Part shown: piece after piece, positions 5,869 through 7,063 of the stretch | How positions within the stretch are numbered: the stretch's first letter is position 1 | How the letters are laid out: each line of letters opens with the position of its first letter | NCBI GenBank assembly: GCA_017397695.1 | Contig: JAFQIF010000057.1 | Span: 1 to 7,063, forward strand | Direction of reading: 5' to 3' | DNA length: 7,063 nucleotides | Origin: Clostridia bacterium | GTDB taxonomy: Bacteria; Bacillota_A; Clostridia; Christensenellales; Aristaeellaceae | Translations under genes and position numbers: made by a program | The notes under the pieces: model-generated | The model's database searches: none | Told to the model about the DNA's origin: nothing | Seen by the model: only the letters and a program-made list of their open reading frames with translations

Positions 5869-7063
5869 ATGAGCCAGAATAGACCCGCCTTTGAGGAAAA
5901 GGCCGCGCCGAAAAAGGGCGCGATCCGCGAGTTTGAGTCCTACTATAAGCCGCATATGCGTCTGTTTTCCTTGGATATGGCCTGCGCGCTGGTGATTTCG
6001 CTGGTGGATATTCTCTTTCCGGTGTTCACCAGAAAGGTGCTCTACGATTATATTCCCAATCAGCTCATGCGCACGTTCATGATCATGACTGTGCTGATGC
6101 TGATCATGTTCCTGATCCGGACGGCGGCGCAATGGTTTGTGACCTACCTGGGTCATGTGATGGGCGTGCACATCGAGGCGGACATGCGTACAGACATCTT
6201 CGCGCACATGCAGAAGCTGGGCTTTGGCTTTTACGATAAGAACCGCACCGGCCTGCTGATGTCCCGCGTGACGACCGATCTGTTTGAAATCACAGAGTTG
6301 GCGCACCACGGTCCGGAGGATCTGTTCATCTCTTTTGTGACGCTGACCGGCGCGTTCATCGTTGTGTGGAATATCCAGTGGAAGCTGGCGCTGGTGCTGA
6401 TGATCTGCGTGCCGCTGATCGTGGCTTTCGTGGCGATGCGCCGCAGGCGGATGATGAAGGTATCGCGCGAGGTGAAGCAGCGTACAGCGGGCATCAACGC
6501 GGAGATTGAAAGCTCCATTTCCGGCATCCGTGTGGCGAAGGCCTTTGGAAACGAGCGCGAGGAGATCGCCAAATTCACCGAATGCACGGACCGCTATGTA
6601 CAGGCCAAGAGCGGTTATTACAAGGTGATGGCCGATTTCCATTCCGGTACAGAGCTGTTCATGAACCTGATGAGCCTGTCCGTCATCTGCGTGGGCAGCT
6701 ATCTGATCATGCGCGAGCAGATGGATGTGGCGACGCTGGTCACGTTCAACATGTATGTCGCCAGCGTACAAAGCCCGATCCGCAAGCTGACGATGTTCAC
6801 TGAGCAGTTCACGCAGGGCATGGCGGGCTTCCAGCGTTTCCGCGCGATCATGCATGAGCAGCCGGATATCGAGGACAAGCCGGACGCCAGGCCGCTTGAA
6901 AACGTAGCGGGCGAGATCGAATTCAAGGACGTCACCTTCACCTACGATAAGGAGAAGGAGGTCGTGCTGCAGGAAGTGAATCTGCACATCCGTCCGGGCG
7001 AGATGCTGGCGCTGGTGCTGATGATCTGCGTGCCGCTGATCGTGGCTTTCGTGGCGATGCGCC
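5869..7063 (+). CDS. ABC exporter (membrane domain fused to ATPase), 3' partial with aberrant end
   Basis: A half-transporter of the type I exporter (MsbA/LmrA-like) class that pumps lipids, peptides or drugs outward using ATP; it normally works as a dimer of about 580-residue subunits. The ATG at 5869 has GAGGAG 5 nt upstream. Residues about 30-310 form the six-helix membrane domain (first helices near 35-55 and 68-90, fifth near 262-281), with the coupling segment FYDKNRTGLLMSRVTTDL. The ATPase domain begins near 347 (GEIEFKDVTFTY, A-loop Y359) and reaches PGEMLALV at 377-383. There the Walker A glycines and lysine should follow. Instead residues 380-398 repeat residues 173-191 of the membrane domain exactly. 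The frame stays open to the edge. The call as an ABC exporter is secure up to about residue 383; the remainder is probably an assembly artefact. Confidence 0.87.
   Translation, partial: MSQNRPAFEEKAAPKKGAIREFESYYKPHMRLFSLDMACALVISLVDILFPVFTRKVLYDYIPNQLMRTFMIMTVLMLIMFLIRTAAQWFVTYLGHVMGVHIEADMRTDIFAHMQKLGFGFYDKNRTGLLMSRVTTDLFEITELAHHGPEDLFISFVTLTGAFIVVWNIQWKLALVLMICVPLIVAFVAMRRRRMMKVSREVKQRTAGINAEIESSISGIRVAKAFGNEREEIAKFTECTDRYVQAKSGYYKVMADFHSGTELFMNLMSLSVICVGSYLIMREQMDVATLVTFNMYVASVQSPIRKLTMFTEQFTQGMAGFQRFRAIMHEQPDIEDKPDARPLENVAGEIEFKDVTFTYDKEKEVVLQEVNLHIRPGEMLALVLMICVPLIVAFVAMR
6384..6442 (+). repeat. 59-bp direct repeat, copy A (within ABC membrane domain)
   Basis: This segment encodes residues 173-191 of the ABC exporter, the fourth membrane helix, and fits its context well (NIQWKLALVLMICVPLIV). 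The same 59 bases recur without mismatch at the right edge, exactly 621 bp (207 codons) downstream. This copy is judged the authentic one. Confidence 0.9.
7005..7063 (+). repeat. 59-bp direct repeat, copy B (right edge, out of place)
   Basis: An exact copy of 6384-6442 that starts inside the ATPase domain, at the point where both regions encode L-A-L-V, and runs to the last base. It replaces the expected Walker A motif by a membrane helix. Its end coincides with the window end, which fits a contig that folded back onto itself. Confidence 0.9.

Noticed and set aside
5782..6987. Minus-strand open frame (401 codons) opposite the ABC exporter
   Set aside because: Same His/Gln-rich shadow pattern; the plus strand carries a clear ABC membrane domain and ATPase start.
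1..7063. CRISPR array, tRNA, rRNA, insertion sequence, phage or toxin-antitoxin genes
   Set aside because: No regularly spaced repeats, cloverleaf-like segments, transposase motifs or small paired genes were seen on either strand.

Overview
The window reads as a fragment from a fairly GC-rich, anaerobic-type Bacillota (Clostridia, e.g. a gut Oscillospirales or Christensenellales-like bacterium). This rests on AGGAG-type ribosome binding sites, sigma-A-like promoters in AT-rich gaps, a clostridial-style GT4 glycosyltransferase, and the MATE and ABC exporter types present. The placement is an inference from gene style and cannot be fixed without a database search. Both ends cut through genes, so the window may be a whole short contig.

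Left part, minus strand (1-2267): the 5' part of a glycogen synthase gene (glgA, 740 down to 1, running off the left edge) and, upstream of it, a GT-B/GT4 glycosyltransferase (2149-986) resembling diacylglycerol glucosyltransferases. The glycosyltransferase ends in a strong intrinsic terminator (932-962), and glgA has its own good promoter (850-878), so they are separate transcription units. glgA carries an in-frame TAG (263-261) inside a cluster of substitutions in the conserved IHN region, while the reading frame stays intact on both sides.

Middle (2239-4298): a divergent intergenic region with candidate promoters facing both ways and a terminator-like hairpin in the rightward leader. It is followed by two overlapping (ATGA) genes of the AstE/aspartoacylase (M14-like) family. 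The first keeps the zinc-ligand motifs (HGDE and DIHT). The second has lost both histidines and looks like a pseudoenzyme partner.

Right part (4299-7063): a 150-base gap packed with perfect hairpins, then a MATE-family efflux transporter and the 5' two thirds of an ABC exporter (fused membrane and ATPase domains). The ABC gene is not intact at the right edge. Just before the Walker A motif, the last 59 bases become an exact in-frame copy of 6384-6442 from the same gene, most simply a contig-end misassembly. The rightward genes could form one functional set (a hydrolase pair plus two exporters), but shared regulation is not proven by the sequence. No RNA genes, CRISPR arrays, insertion sequences or phage genes were seen.
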